Source of the DNA: an uncultured Lachnospiraceae bacterium
GTDB taxonomy: Bacteria; Bacillota; Clostridia; Lachnospirales; Lachnospiraceae
DNA length: 59,071 bases
Assembly: GCA_951800145.1 (NCBI GenBank)
Contig: CATOJE010000013.1
Span: 1 to 59,071 of the forward strand
Reading direction: 5' to 3'
Below the pieces are notes generated by a model. The model was not told the origin of the DNA, did no database searches, and worked only from the letters and a program-made list of their open reading frames with translations. The translations under genes were made by a program, and so were the position numbers. Positions 24,771-34,398 of this stretch are shown piece after piece. Every line of letters starts with the position of its first letter. The first letter of the stretch is position 1.

Positions 24771-25391
24771 TCAATCAATACATCCGTAGCATGGTCTTAG
24801 TGCTAAGTGCCTATGAATGCTGAACCCATTTTTGTTTACACCATCAATATCATGATACTTTCCAACATAAATCCTATCTCCATTATGATCCGTGTCACTG
24901 CACCAAATAAAATCGTGGTACCAAAGCTTAACCCCCTTTGTAAGCCAGATAATGAAGAAAGAATATGTACAGGTAATCGCATCAGGAAAAGTATACCTTT
25001 TATTCAACTCATCCGGCTGAATCGCTCTGCTATCCTCAAAAATGTTAGACCGTATTAAGTACCAGCCGTATTTCATTTTATTGTCTATGAAATCTTCTTT
25101 TTCATACCAATCCTGATTATAAAAACATGGTTCCGATACCTCAGGGTCCTTCCCAAAGATCTTCTGCATATTTCTTATCGTTACAGGAGTTCCGTCTGAA
25201 AAGCTATTTATGCCGAGAATTAAATAATAATTTTCTCTTTTCTCTTCCAGTATTTCTTTCGTATATGGAATCATTGGAACAGATTCAAGAGAAGCGAATC
25301 TCAACTTATCAATGCTTTCTATCTCATCAGGTCCAACAAACTTTGAAACCATCATTTCACTTGCCTCTTTGACACTTACAAAATCACTCAT
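24771..25391 (-). CDS. Hypothetical protein in nonulosonate cluster
   Basis: A 206-residue soluble protein that I do not recognise. It has no signal peptide or membrane segment. Notable features are many aromatic residues, the segment WYLIRSNIFEDSR and a His/Arg-rich C-terminus (SIHRHLALRPCYG). It overlaps the upstream YdcF-like gene by 8 bases, so it is translated with it and probably belongs to the polysaccharide pathway. Ribosome binding is weak (AGGA about 11 bases upstream). It could be a modifying enzyme of the sugar. Confidence 0.7.
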   Translation of the reverse strand: MSDFVSVKEASEMMVSKFVGPDEIESIDKLRFASLESVPMIPYTKEILEEKRENYYLILGINSFSDGTPVTIRNMQKIFGKDPEVSEPCFYNQDWYEKEDFIDNKMKYGWYLIRSNIFEDSRAIQPDELNKRYTFPDAITCTYSFFIIWLTKGVKLWYHDFIWCSDTDHNGDRIYVGKYHDIDGVNKNGFSIHRHLALRPCYGCID

Positions 25392-25977
25392 TTAGTAACG
25401 ATTCCTTCCATTTCTGATATTCTATTACTTCCTGGGCTGTGGCGAGATGCCCCTTCGCCGAATACTTCTCAATACGATCAAATTCTCCTAAGAGACGATC
25501 AAATCTCATTCCCCATCCGCTATCAACAAACCAATTTAAATTTCGCACTGGTGTATTATAAAGGATAATATTACTTCTCGTATCCAGAACTTCTCGAAGA
25601 AAAGTTAAATATGCCCTGTATTGGTGGTCATGTGATGCAACCAGAGCAAGTTTTTTCCAACCCTTTTCTTGCGCCATCTTGACAACTTCTATTGCTTGTT
25701 GTCTGGTTTGAAGTGATTTATCTTCATGGATTAAATCTTCTGCAGCGACTCCACCTTCAAGAATCAATGGCTTTACTTCCTCAAATGGAAAGCTGCCATA
25801 ATCTTTGTCTACAATGTTGCCACTGAAAACTATTTTTGATACCTGCCCTTTGTTATACAAATCCACAGCCTTCTGAAAGCGGAAAAAACCGTCTCCCTCC
25901 AGGAGAATAGCAGCATCTGACTTAGTAAAGCAATCATTGTCTACAATCGCTATGATGATTTCTCTATCTGTTATCAT
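25384..25977 (-). CDS. YdcF/DUF218-like protein
   Basis: A 197-residue protein resembling the DUF218 (YdcF/SanA/ElyC) Rossmann-like fold. Matching features are the early SDAAILLEGDGFFRFQKAVDLYNKG, IVFSGN and the later ALVASHDHQYRAYLTF, where the His region corresponds to the conserved core. Family members bind nucleotides or act in envelope synthesis; most have a membrane anchor that is absent here. Its position next to NeuB-type synthesis genes suggests a role in nonulosonate metabolism, but no reaction can be assigned. Confidence 0.7.
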   Translation of the reverse strand: MITDREIIIAIVDNDCFTKSDAAILLEGDGFFRFQKAVDLYNKGQVSKIVFSGNIVDKDYGSFPFEEVKPLILEGGVAAEDLIHEDKSLQTRQQAIEVVKMAQEKGWKKLALVASHDHQYRAYLTFLREVLDTRSNIILYNTPVRNLNWFVDSGWGMRFDRLLGEFDRIEKYSAKGHLATAQEVIEYQKWKESLLNE

Positions 25978-26049
25978 GTTTCTATTTCCCCCAGATTTTT
26001 GCCAAGAAGGAGGGTTATTCTCTATTTCTCCGCTCCTGGCAGATATATT

Positions 26050-27111
26050 TTAGATGTCTTCCCAGAAAATAGGATCCCTTGCAGGAATATCCTTGTTTAC
26101 CTTTTTCCCAATTATCGTATCCTTGAACTTCGGAGGAATTCCAAGCGCAGGACGAAGAACATCAAGATCATCGGCTGTAATGGTCTGGCCAGCTTTCAGG
26201 TCTCGTTTTGCATACAGACAGCGGCGCTGTACGAATACTGTCTCACTTTCCTCTGCTACCACTTCCTTTCGCGAGCTACCTATAGCCCGCTCAACCTCGC
26301 GAATAGAGTTTACCATAAATTTGAACTCATCTGGTTCCATAGAATGAGGATGATCTGGCCCTTTGTCCTTTTTGTTTAGTGTGAAGTGTTTCTCGATCAC
26401 CCGTCCACCAAGCACTACTGACGCAAGAGCTACAACATGTCCGGGCGAATGATCGGAATAGCCTGTAAGACAATCAAATGCATTTTGATACGTTTTTAAA
26501 ACGTTGACATTTGCACTGTCGATCTTTGACGGATAGTTAGTGATACACTGCATCAAAACAAGATCCTTATTTCCGGTCTTCTCGATGGTTCTAACTGCTT
26601 CATCAATTTCAGACATTGTGGCGTCACCCGTTGCCAGCATAATCGGAATTCCCTTTCGAGCGGTATAGTCCAACATCTCTAGCCAAGTAATCTCACCTGA
26701 ACCAATCTTGACGAAAGGAAGTCTCATGTCAGCACAGAGATCAATTGCCTCTTTAAAGTAAGGGGAGGTAGAAAAATCGATTCCTACACTCTTACAGTAA
26801 TCAGCAATTTCCTGATGCCAATCCAAGGGGAACTCAACATCCTTAAAGACCTCTGAAACGGTTCTTCCCCAGGAACCATGAACACCATGCAGCTCCATCT
26901 TCGAAAAGCCGCCCTCGGAGACGATAGTTTCAGCAGTAAACGTCTGAAATTTAGCGCAATCAGCACCCGATTCCTTAGCAGCATCAATCAGTCTCTTTGC
27001 CTTGTCTATGCTGCCATCGAAGTTTCCCCCAATTTCTGCAATGAAATACGTTGGATAATCCGGTCCAATCATACGGTTTCCGATTTTGAAATTTTTGTTG
27101 AAATTTAACAT
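26050..27111 (-). CDS. Nonulosonate synthase (NeuB/PseI/LegI family)
   Basis: A 353-residue cytosolic enzyme that condenses phosphoenolpyruvate with a 6-carbon amino sugar to give a 9-carbon acid. The TIM-barrel half has FIAEIGGNFDGS, CAKFQTF, KIGSGEITW and YSDHSPGH; the last 65 residues form a SAF (antifreeze-like) domain ending in IPARDPIFWEDI. Length and domain order are normal. GGAGG lies about 8 bases before ATG 27111. Sequence alone does not tell sialic, legionaminic and pseudaminic synthases apart; the PseB and DegT genes favour a pseudaminic-like product. Confidence 0.9.
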   Translation of the reverse strand: MLNFNKNFKIGNRMIGPDYPTYFIAEIGGNFDGSIDKAKRLIDAAKESGADCAKFQTFTAETIVSEGGFSKMELHGVHGSWGRTVSEVFKDVEFPLDWHQEIADYCKSVGIDFSTSPYFKEAIDLCADMRLPFVKIGSGEITWLEMLDYTARKGIPIMLATGDATMSEIDEAVRTIEKTGNKDLVLMQCITNYPSKIDSANVNVLKTYQNAFDCLTGYSDHSPGHVVALASVVLGGRVIEKHFTLNKKDKGPDHPHSMEPDEFKFMVNSIREVERAIGSSRKEVVAEESETVFVQRRCLYAKRDLKAGQTITADDLDVLRPALGIPPKFKDTIIGKKVNKDIPARDPIFWEDI

Positions 27112-27124
27112 GCGAGTACCCTCC

Positions 27125-27880
27125 TTATTCAACTATTCTGTCTTCTGCAAGTGACTTTAATAAACCTTCGTTCCGAATGTACTTCTGATTAATACCTCTA
27201 ATTTCCGGATGACTCTGAAGGAACTCATATATTTCTTCCATAGAAAAATCAGTTCTTGGCGCAAAATGTCTGTAAACTGCGCGGATCAATTCCAAATCTT
27301 CGGGTTCATCAAGAGTCCATCTCTCATTTTTCAAATTGCCAAGTTTACACTCGTAATTCTGAAGTTTATAAATCTCTGGGTGGTTCTTAACATAAAGGGT
27401 TACATGCTCGCGTTCAGAAGCAAGATGGGCATATTTCCACATCTCTTCCAGTACAGTAAATTTAATGATTTCTAAATCTTCTCCATCAGGAAATGTTTCT
27501 GTATATGAGCACAAATCATCTGAATCATCTTCCAGCTCATCAATCGCTTCATCAAGAAGTCTCCAGTCAAATAGAGGGCAATCCGCGGTCAGCCTTATAA
27601 CATATTCAGGCTTAATGAGTTTTGCAGCTTGGTAATATCGATCTAAAACATCACTACTACTGCCGATGAACACACGATATCCAAGGGAAGACACAAGATT
27701 AACGATAGGTAAATCTTCCGGATTAATTGTCGTAGCCACCATGACTTCGTCAATTTTTGATGATTTGGAAACACGTCCAAGCATCTGCTCTAAAGCTGTT
27801 TTCCCTTCCACATTTTTCAATACCTTGGAAGGCAATCGTGTTGATCCACATCTTGCCTGGATAATTACAAGAAACTTCAT
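27125..27880 (-). CDS. spsF: SpsF-like cytidylyltransferase
   Basis: A 251-residue nucleotidyltransferase of the SpsF/CMP-KDO type. The nucleotide-binding start is IIQARCGSTRLPSKVL and the metal-site region is RLTADCPLFDW. It would activate the nonulosonic acid as its CMP form. Canonical PseF/NeuA is absent from the locus, so this protein is the likely substitute. GAGGAG lies 5 bases before ATG 27880, and the gene ends 13 bases before the synthase start. Confidence 0.85.
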   Translation of the reverse strand: MKFLVIIQARCGSTRLPSKVLKNVEGKTALEQMLGRVSKSSKIDEVMVATTINPEDLPIVNLVSSLGYRVFIGSSSDVLDRYYQAAKLIKPEYVIRLTADCPLFDWRLLDEAIDELEDDSDDLCSYTETFPDGEDLEIIKFTVLEEMWKYAHLASEREHVTLYVKNHPEIYKLQNYECKLGNLKNERWTLDEPEDLELIRAVYRHFAPRTDFSMEEIYEFLQSHPEIRGINQKYIRNEGLLKSLAEDRIVE

Positions 27881-27896
27881 ACTTGCTCCTCTCAAA

Positions 27897-29084
27897 TCAA
27901 TTGAAATATTCAGCTGTCTTTTTCAAAACCTCTGCCTGTTTGATTGCATCTTCTTCATTCCAGTAATTTGTCTTAAACTGCAATAGCTTTGGCTGGATTT
28001 CTTCAGCTATGGGGCACAGGCCTTTTTCATATTTGTAATTTCCGTAACAAGCAATAATTTTCTCCCTTCCCATGAAGTTCTGCGTTCTGTACATTGGCTC
28101 AAGATAGCCAAGCATCCATGCACCATAGATTCCATCTCCACCTAATTCCTTAAACTTGTTACGGAAGTCTTCCCACGTCACCTTACTCGTATCGAGTTTT
28201 AATACCATAGTCCAATAAGCATTCTCATATCCGTCGGGATTCTTCTGCGGAACAAGCCAATCATACCCTTCAACCGCCTCTTTTAATAATCCCGCAGCGT
28301 TTTTTCTTACTGCAACAAGTTCATCTAATCTTTCAAGTTGAGCCAGTGCAACTGCACCGCAAAGATCCGATGGGCGATAGTTCCAGCCAAGCATCATGTG
28401 CCGCTCATAGTAAGGGCTTTGAATATCATCTTTACTGATTCTTCCCTTCTCAAGTCCAATACTTCCATATCCAAGTCCAGAAAAACGTCTGAGCTTCACT
28501 GCTAATTCCGGATCATTTGTGATTACCATCCCACCTTCGCCAGCAGTCATGTGTTTTCCAGCTTGGAAACTGAAAGATGACATTGGTGCAGTTGAGCCAA
28601 CAATTCGTCCTTTATAATACCCAAGGAAGCATTGTGCATCATCTTCTATTACAGTTAACCCATGGTTTGCTGCTATTCCCATTATGGCATCAATATCAGA
28701 CGATAAACCATAAATTGAGACAGGAATAATTGCTTTTGTTTTTTCAGTAATTTTCCTCTGAATATCTTCTATAGAAATAGTCCATGTTTCCGGGTCAATA
28801 TCTGCAAATACAGGAATAGCGTTTGCGAACAAAACTGCCATATTTGTACTGCTCATTGTCAGCGCAGGAACAATTACTTCATCACCTTCGCCTACTCCTG
28901 CTGCTTCCAATGCAGCGTGAAGTGTAACCGTTCCATTCACCATCGCAATTGCATATTTTGTGTTAAACTTTTCCGCGAACTCTTTTTCTAATTGAGTAAC
29001 AAAGCTATAGTTCTTGCTGCTGGCAAATGCATTATCAAGCACTTCATTAACATATTTTCTTTCAAGATCACTGATCCGATTCAT
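27897..29084 (-). CDS. DegT/DnrJ/EryC1-family sugar aminotransferase
   Basis: A 395-residue PLP enzyme that adds an amino group to a nucleotide-linked ketosugar. The PLP lysine lies in SFQAGKHMTAGEGG near residue 186; the substrate-binding GTVTLHAALEA and EDDAQCFLGYYKG motifs are present. In a pseudaminic-like pathway it would act after the PseB dehydratase, as PseC does. AAAGGA lies 7 bases before the ATG. It ends 16 bases before the spsF start. Confidence 0.9.
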   Translation of the reverse strand: MNRISDLERKYVNEVLDNAFASSKNYSFVTQLEKEFAEKFNTKYAIAMVNGTVTLHAALEAAGVGEGDEVIVPALTMSSTNMAVLFANAIPVFADIDPETWTISIEDIQRKITEKTKAIIPVSIYGLSSDIDAIMGIAANHGLTVIEDDAQCFLGYYKGRIVGSTAPMSSFSFQAGKHMTAGEGGMVITNDPELAVKLRRFSGLGYGSIGLEKGRISKDDIQSPYYERHMMLGWNYRPSDLCGAVALAQLERLDELVAVRKNAAGLLKEAVEGYDWLVPQKNPDGYENAYWTMVLKLDTSKVTWEDFRNKFKELGGDGIYGAWMLGYLEPMYRTQNFMGREKIIACYGNYKYEKGLCPIAEEIQPKLLQFKTNYWNEEDAIKQAEVLKKTAEYFN

Positions 29085-29137
29085 TATTATTTCCTTTCAT
29101 ATCGCAGGAATCAATGCTTCGGATCATTTTTATCAGA

Positions 29138-30457
29138 TCAATTCAATCTTTGGAATCCAGTCTGACAGACGGGTCCGTCCAAATACTCTCTGATATTGCC
29201 ATCTTTTTCCATAATGATTTGAATTTTGGCAAATATATCCCCCAGAGTTTCGATATATCTGTCCACAATCTCTTCAGAATGGGCATAAGAAGCATAAAAC
29301 GAGTTCGAAGCAAGATACCCTCTTTTTAGCATTTCTTGCGTAATAAACGTTTTATACCCCAAGAAATCATCGACAATAAAGGAAAAATGCGCTAATGGAT
29401 CTATTCCGCCTATTTCGATTGGCAACTGATACTCTTCTGCCATTCTTTTCCAACCTTCTTTTACACGGTGCCCTAACGCTATCTGTTTTTCCCAAACTCG
29501 ACGATTCTGGTACTCCTCGATGTTTTTTAAAGCAGCGGCAAATCCAACGCGCTCTGTGTAGAATGTACTACTAATAAATGTGCTTTGAGCGGCTGCCATG
29601 ATATCTTTTCTTCCAATGATAGCTGACAAGGGATATCCATTTGTCAGTCCTTTGGCAAATACAGCTATGTCAGGCAATACCCCCCCCGAGAGTGCCATAT
29701 GGCTTCCACCGGCACAAAGTCTAAATCCAGCCGTAATTTCATCAAAAATCATCACAATACCCAACCTCTTCGTTACTTCCCTGATTTTTTCCAGAAAACC
29801 TTTCACAGGATAATCGTTGCGCACAGGTTCCATAACAACTGCGGCGATATTATCCTTGTTTTTTTCAACAAGTTTTGCAAATTCTGCAACATTATTATAG
29901 TGGAATGGCAGATTTGTTCCCGCAAGTCCTTTCGGTACTCCTAAGGGCTCCAATCCTGCAAGATGCTGATCAGCCAAAGAATCCCCTTCAGATAGATTAG
30001 CAGAAAGATACCAGTCGTGCCAACCGTGGTATCCACAGAACAGCACCTTATCTCTTTTTGTAAAGGCTCTTGCAATACGCACTGCCAGCGCCATGCTTTC
30101 ACCGCCTGCTTTTGCATAACGTACGCCGCCAGCCCAAGGATGGATCTCAAGCAGCTTTTCTGTAAGATATACTTCTTCTGGCGCATTAAGGGTACACATA
30201 GATCCACTATCAATTGCTGATTTAACAGCTTCATCAACTGCATCATCAGCATAACCTAGAACATTTGCGCCGATGCCCATATAGCTGACATCGATATATT
30301 CCTGACCATCCAAATCCCATACTTTGCATCCCTTTGCTTTGCTGTAATATGCCGGCCACTGATCGGGTGCAAACATCTCCGGACGTTTACTAAGCAGTTG
30401 AGTACCTCCTGGAATCATTGTTTTAGCCCTTCTGTATAATTCCTGACCAGTCTTCAT
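29138..30457 (-). CDS. Class III aminotransferase, glutamate-1-semialdehyde aminomutase-like
   Basis: A 439-residue PLP-dependent enzyme. It has AKAGGESMALAVRIAR near residue 117, IFDEITAGFR (PLP-contacting Asp) near 235 and the Lys in AVFAKGLTNGYPL near 264. It resembles HemL, but its setting among sugar genes argues against heme synthesis. Similar proteins occur in surface-sugar clusters, where they may aminate or epimerise a sugar intermediate. It is a second aminotransferase beside DegT, which standard pseudaminic routes do not need. GGAGG is about 9 bases before the ATG. Confidence 0.85.
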   Translation of the reverse strand: MKTGQELYRRAKTMIPGGTQLLSKRPEMFAPDQWPAYYSKAKGCKVWDLDGQEYIDVSYMGIGANVLGYADDAVDEAVKSAIDSGSMCTLNAPEEVYLTEKLLEIHPWAGGVRYAKAGGESMALAVRIARAFTKRDKVLFCGYHGWHDWYLSANLSEGDSLADQHLAGLEPLGVPKGLAGTNLPFHYNNVAEFAKLVEKNKDNIAAVVMEPVRNDYPVKGFLEKIREVTKRLGIVMIFDEITAGFRLCAGGSHMALSGGVLPDIAVFAKGLTNGYPLSAIIGRKDIMAAAQSTFISSTFYTERVGFAAALKNIEEYQNRRVWEKQIALGHRVKEGWKRMAEEYQLPIEIGGIDPLAHFSFIVDDFLGYKTFITQEMLKRGYLASNSFYASYAHSEEIVDRYIETLGDIFAKIQIIMEKDGNIREYLDGPVCQTGFQRLN

Positions 30458-30529
30458 TCACTCTTGCCTCCTGATTATAAATTTAACTCACACGATATGA
30501 GCTATTGTAATGTTTGTGTTAAAAAGTAA

Positions 30530-31525
30530 TCAAATGCTTCCAATTTTAATGCGATTCTTCTCAATCCACTTCTGAAGTTGAGGTATAGTCATCCACTCCT
30601 TATTATTATCACTCGTATAGCTGAACCCTTCCGGGACCTGTTTGCCACCCTTAATCATTGCATCAAATGAACCCCATTCACAAATCTGAGGTAAAATCTT
30701 ATAGTGTTCCGGATATTCATAGGTGAAATGTGCGTCCTCTACTCCAATCATCTGTTCATGAAGCTTCTCGCCAGGACGAATACCAATTTCAACCTGCTCT
30801 GCCTTATCATCCACAGCCGTAGCAATATCACAGATGTTCATGGATGGAATTTTCTTTACGTAAATCTCTCCACCCTCCATATCGTTAAATGCATGCCATA
30901 CAAGTTCCACACCTTGTTCCAAGCTGATCATAAACCTGGTCATACGCTTGTCCGTAATTGTGAGCTTCCCTGATTTCGCTGTCTCCATGAAAAATGGAAT
31001 GACGGAACCACGAGAACCCATGACATTACCATACCGAACAACAGCAAACTTTGTCTTTCCGCCAGTATAGCTATTACCAGCTATGAAGATCTTGTCAGAG
31101 CAAAGCTTAGTAGCTCCATAGAGATTGACCGGTTGGCTTGCCTTGTCAGTACTAAGAGCAACGAGACGCTTAACTCCTGAATCAATACATGCATCAATCA
31201 AATTCATAGCGCCATTTACATTGGTCTTAATGCACTCAAACGGATTGTATTCGGCCGTAGGAACAATTTTTGTTGCAGCAGCGTGAACTACATAATCCAC
31301 ACCATTTAACGCCCGATGCAGCCTGTCCTTATCTCTCACATCGCCAATAAAAAACCGAACACGCTCATCATTCGGAAACTTTTTCGCCATATTCCATTGC
31401 TTCATTTCATCCCGGCTATAGATAATAAGTTTCCTAGGGTTATACTTGGCCAGAGTCATTGGTACGAAAGTATTTCCGAAAGAACCCGTACCTCCAGTAA
31501 TCAAAATTGTTGAATTTGTAAGCAT
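30530..31525 (-). CDS. pseB: UDP-N-acetylglucosamine 4,6-dehydratase (PseB-like)
   Basis: A 331-residue extended SDR. The cofactor motif is ITGGTGSFG near residues 8-16; the catalytic region is STDKASQPVNLYGATK, typical of inverting PseB/FlaA1 dehydratases. It would convert UDP-GlcNAc to a 4-keto-6-deoxy sugar, the first step toward pseudaminic-type acids. GGAGG lies 7 bases before ATG 31525; the frame stays open upstream into the flippase gene. It heads the nonulosonate half of the locus. Confidence 0.9.
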   Translation of the reverse strand: MLTNSTILITGGTGSFGNTFVPMTLAKYNPRKLIIYSRDEMKQWNMAKKFPNDERVRFFIGDVRDKDRLHRALNGVDYVVHAAATKIVPTAEYNPFECIKTNVNGAMNLIDACIDSGVKRLVALSTDKASQPVNLYGATKLCSDKIFIAGNSYTGGKTKFAVVRYGNVMGSRGSVIPFFMETAKSGKLTITDKRMTRFMISLEQGVELVWHAFNDMEGGEIYVKKIPSMNICDIATAVDDKAEQVEIGIRPGEKLHEQMIGVEDAHFTYEYPEHYKILPQICEWGSFDAMIKGGKQVPEGFSYTSDNNKEWMTIPQLQKWIEKNRIKIGSI

Positions 31526-31560
31526 CTTCTTTCCTCCTAGAACTGATTTGCATATATTCT

Positions 31561-32949
31561 TTAAAAAATTTCCCTTCTCTTTATTATTTTTATTACAAGG
31601 CATACACCGAGTACCATTCCGACTCCCCATCTTATATACCAAAAGTCTCGCGTAATCCAGTAAAAACCACATGACAAACAAACTGCGAAAAATCCTGGAA
31701 TGAAGTTCTTGATTGAAAAAGGAAAATCGCCCTCAATAATTCTTTTTGCACAGAAGAAATGAAATATAAACTGTAGCCCATGAGAAATCGCAGTAGCAAT
31801 AACAGCTCCCAATATCCCGCAGCAACGAATCATAATATAGTTTAATGCAAGGTTACTGACCGCTGCCAAAGTCGTTCCGATAGCGATCATTTTTGTTTTT
31901 TTATGGTAAAATTCATAATTTACTGGCATGGAATATAGGAAAATAAAATAATGACCTATAGCAAAAAGTGGTATAAGATCCGTGCCTGCCCAAAAGTCTT
32001 TACTAGCATAAATGTGAAATACTTCTCTAGCAAGCAATATAAATCCTACTGTTATGATAGTAAATAATTCGGTATAATTCTTAGCGTGTCTTCTTATTTC
32101 ATCTTTTTGATTGTTTTTCGTATATTCATAGTAAAATGGAACCCAACTGTTATTAAGCGCATTCCACAGTGAGTGAACTACTGTGCCAAATGTTGCCGCT
32201 AACGCATATATTCCAGCTGCCGAATTTCCAACCATAGCCTGCAACATTACTTTATCGCTTTGATTTAATACAATGTTCGCTAATGAGTGAAAAATCGTCG
32301 GTATTGCAATAGGAAGCGTAAATAGCCAGAACTCTTTATTGTATATGGTTTTGCCCGATCGATACACGATTACGAATAATATTACACCAATAACAACATA
32401 CACCAAGGATTGCCCGATAATTCGCCCCCAGTAATTTGACTCCCGGGGAAAAGGCCGGATAAGTATTATAGAAATCACAATAGTTAGCCCACTGATCAAT
32501 ATTGAAAGAATAAAGTTTTTATCCGCTTTAAACTCATATGTAAGCTTGAGATTCATTGCAGAAACACAATACATTCCCCATCCTTGAGCAAGTCCCAAAA
32601 GAATCATCGGAATATTTAAATCAATCCATTTGGATCCAGCCAACGCGAATATCACAGTCAGTATGGAAAATCCCAAATAACTGATGGTTGCCAGGCTAAA
32701 TACACTCGACTGATATGCGGCTTGCTTCTCTTCGGGATAATTGATGCGCGCAACAGCAAGCGTTCCAGCTGCCTGTAAGGAAAATACAGTCGATGCCAAT
32801 GTTGTCCACGTCAAATATACTGCTGCAATTCCATAGTTCTCTGTTCCTAGAATACCAGAAAAAATAGGACCAGAAAAAAAGGCTAATCCTTGTAATATTA
32901 GAGTACTGGCTATATTAAACGCTATAGTTTTGTTTTTGCTTTTCTCCAA
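31561..32949 (-). CDS. wzx: Polysaccharide flippase (Wzx/MATE-like)
   Basis: A 462-residue protein with about 12 to 14 membrane segments, of the polysaccharide biosynthesis/MurJ-like exporter superfamily. It would flip the lipid-linked repeat unit across the membrane. The N-terminus SKNKTIAFNIASTLILQGLAF is a typical Wzx start. It is adjacent to the polymerase gene as in Wzx/Wzy capsule loci. Confidence 0.88.
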   Translation of the reverse strand: MEKSKNKTIAFNIASTLILQGLAFFSGPIFSGILGTENYGIAAVYLTWTTLASTVFSLQAAGTLAVARINYPEEKQAAYQSSVFSLATISYLGFSILTVIFALAGSKWIDLNIPMILLGLAQGWGMYCVSAMNLKLTYEFKADKNFILSILISGLTIVISIILIRPFPRESNYWGRIIGQSLVYVVIGVILFVIVYRSGKTIYNKEFWLFTLPIAIPTIFHSLANIVLNQSDKVMLQAMVGNSAAGIYALAATFGTVVHSLWNALNNSWVPFYYEYTKNNQKDEIRRHAKNYTELFTIITVGFILLAREVFHIYASKDFWAGTDLIPLFAIGHYFIFLYSMPVNYEFYHKKTKMIAIGTTLAAVSNLALNYIMIRCCGILGAVIATAISHGLQFIFHFFCAKRIIEGDFPFSIKNFIPGFFAVCLSCGFYWITRDFWYIRWGVGMVLGVCLVIKIIKRREIF

Positions 32950-32989
32950 GTTTCATCCTCCGATTTCAACGCAGAGTAATCCATCTGGT

Positions 32990-34387
32990 TTATATTTTCA
33001 CTTTGACTCTTTCGCCAATGTTTAATATTCGGACTTTTTTTCCGCTCAATGCTAAAAAGATATAGCTAAGTATTGATACAATATCGAAATATCCACTAAA
33101 GATAAACATTGATAAAGCGGTCTGAGAAATCACATACAGCCTAAGAAAAAGAAGCGCCCGAAAATATCTCTCTTCGCTGATAGCATCAATAAATCCATTC
33201 AAAATTTTACATATGATTAACCCCGTTACAACAGCAAATAAGATGCATCCAGGAACTGATAAATAATAATTTGCTGCAGCAAAACCCGCCTCCGTATATC
33301 GAGATCCTCCGCTTAATTTGCTGTCAATTACTGATTTTGGAGCACTCAAGTACATTATCTTATAAATGCCATAATTTGATCCGATATTTTCTGCGATAGA
33401 ATTATTTTCATAAAGTATTCCATCTATTTCATCACCAATCTCACTAATGTGTATTCCTTTATAATCTTTAAATATTCCCCACCATAACTGTCCTTGACCG
33501 GATACTCTGTATACGAAATAATTATCCGCATTATCACCAAGACTATTTTGAATAAAAAGGGATAAAGCTACTATTAATATCAAGGCTGCTAAGCCAATTC
33601 TCGCCCATTTTTTCATCCTTCCGATTGCAACTCCGGAAATGCCAGGGTAAAGGATAAGTGAAAAGAAACATAGCAATGTAAAGAATGTACCGAATTTATT
33701 ACCAATCCATAAACAATACAAGCAGTACGCTGCAACAGTAGAAATCCCCAGTACCTTATACCCCTTAATAAAGGACATGATAGGAAACAATAATAGTATT
33801 GAACTAATACTACTTAATACGCTCCAGATACCGGTTAATTTCGGAGCATATAGCCTGGCGTATGCAAACCTATTTACATGTAAAATAAAAGCAGGATAGC
33901 GAATCACTCTTAACCAAAAAGTCATATATATCAATAGCGATATCCAAGTTAATACCAGCATATACTTGGGATACATCTCTTTTCTGCTAAAAATTCTTAT
34001 ATTCTCTAATTTTGCAGCATTTTGGGTTCTGTCTTTATCAACAAAAAACAGAGTAAGAAAAAGCGCGAAATAACTCAAAGTCATTAGTGGAATTGAACCT
34101 ACAAATGCTGATTGTTTTCTAAGTTCAATCAAATAAATATCACCAAATTCTATTACACAGAGGCCAACAATTGAAGCCACACTCACAAATACAAACGCGA
34201 GATATTTAATATAAAATTGGGGTCTAACACTATAAATCAAATAACAAAGTAATGCAAAGAGAACTATTGAGAAATATGAGAAGAAAATGAATTTATAGAA
34301 TATGCAGCTTAAAATCAAACCAATTCCAATAAATACAATACCAATAATCATATTTCCATTTCTTCGTCCCTTTTCGTTTATACCCAT
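32990..34387 (-). CDS. wzy: Oligosaccharide repeat-unit polymerase (Wzy-like)
   Basis: A 465-residue protein with about 12 membrane segments and a large extracytoplasmic loop near residues 290-360 (NSLGDNADNYFVYRVSGQGQ), the usual Wzy layout. It would join flipped repeat units into a chain. Wzy proteins diverge strongly, so the call rests on topology and on its place beside Wzx. I chose ATG 34387, 7 bases after GAAGGG; a GTG at 34402 is possible and would overlap the upstream stop. Confidence 0.8.
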   Translation of the reverse strand: MGINEKGRRNGNMIIGIVFIGIGLILSCIFYKFIFFSYFSIVLFALLCYLIYSVRPQFYIKYLAFVFVSVASIVGLCVIEFGDIYLIELRKQSAFVGSIPLMTLSYFALFLTLFFVDKDRTQNAAKLENIRIFSRKEMYPKYMLVLTWISLLIYMTFWLRVIRYPAFILHVNRFAYARLYAPKLTGIWSVLSSISSILLLFPIMSFIKGYKVLGISTVAAYCLYCLWIGNKFGTFFTLLCFFSLILYPGISGVAIGRMKKWARIGLAALILIVALSLFIQNSLGDNADNYFVYRVSGQGQLWWGIFKDYKGIHISEIGDEIDGILYENNSIAENIGSNYGIYKIMYLSAPKSVIDSKLSGGSRYTEAGFAAANYYLSVPGCILFAVVTGLIICKILNGFIDAISEERYFRALLFLRLYVISQTALSMFIFSGYFDIVSILSYIFLALSGKKVRILNIGERVKVKI

Positions 34388-34398
34388 TGTTTTACCCT

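Noticed and set aside
27125-27880. Calling the SpsF-like gene pseF or neuA
   Set aside because: The sequence follows the SpsF pattern, and neither the sugar acid nor the CMP product can be read from it.
29138-30457. Heme-pathway hemL
   Set aside because: It resembles glutamate-1-semialdehyde aminomutase, but no heme genes adjoin it and it lies within a sugar operon.
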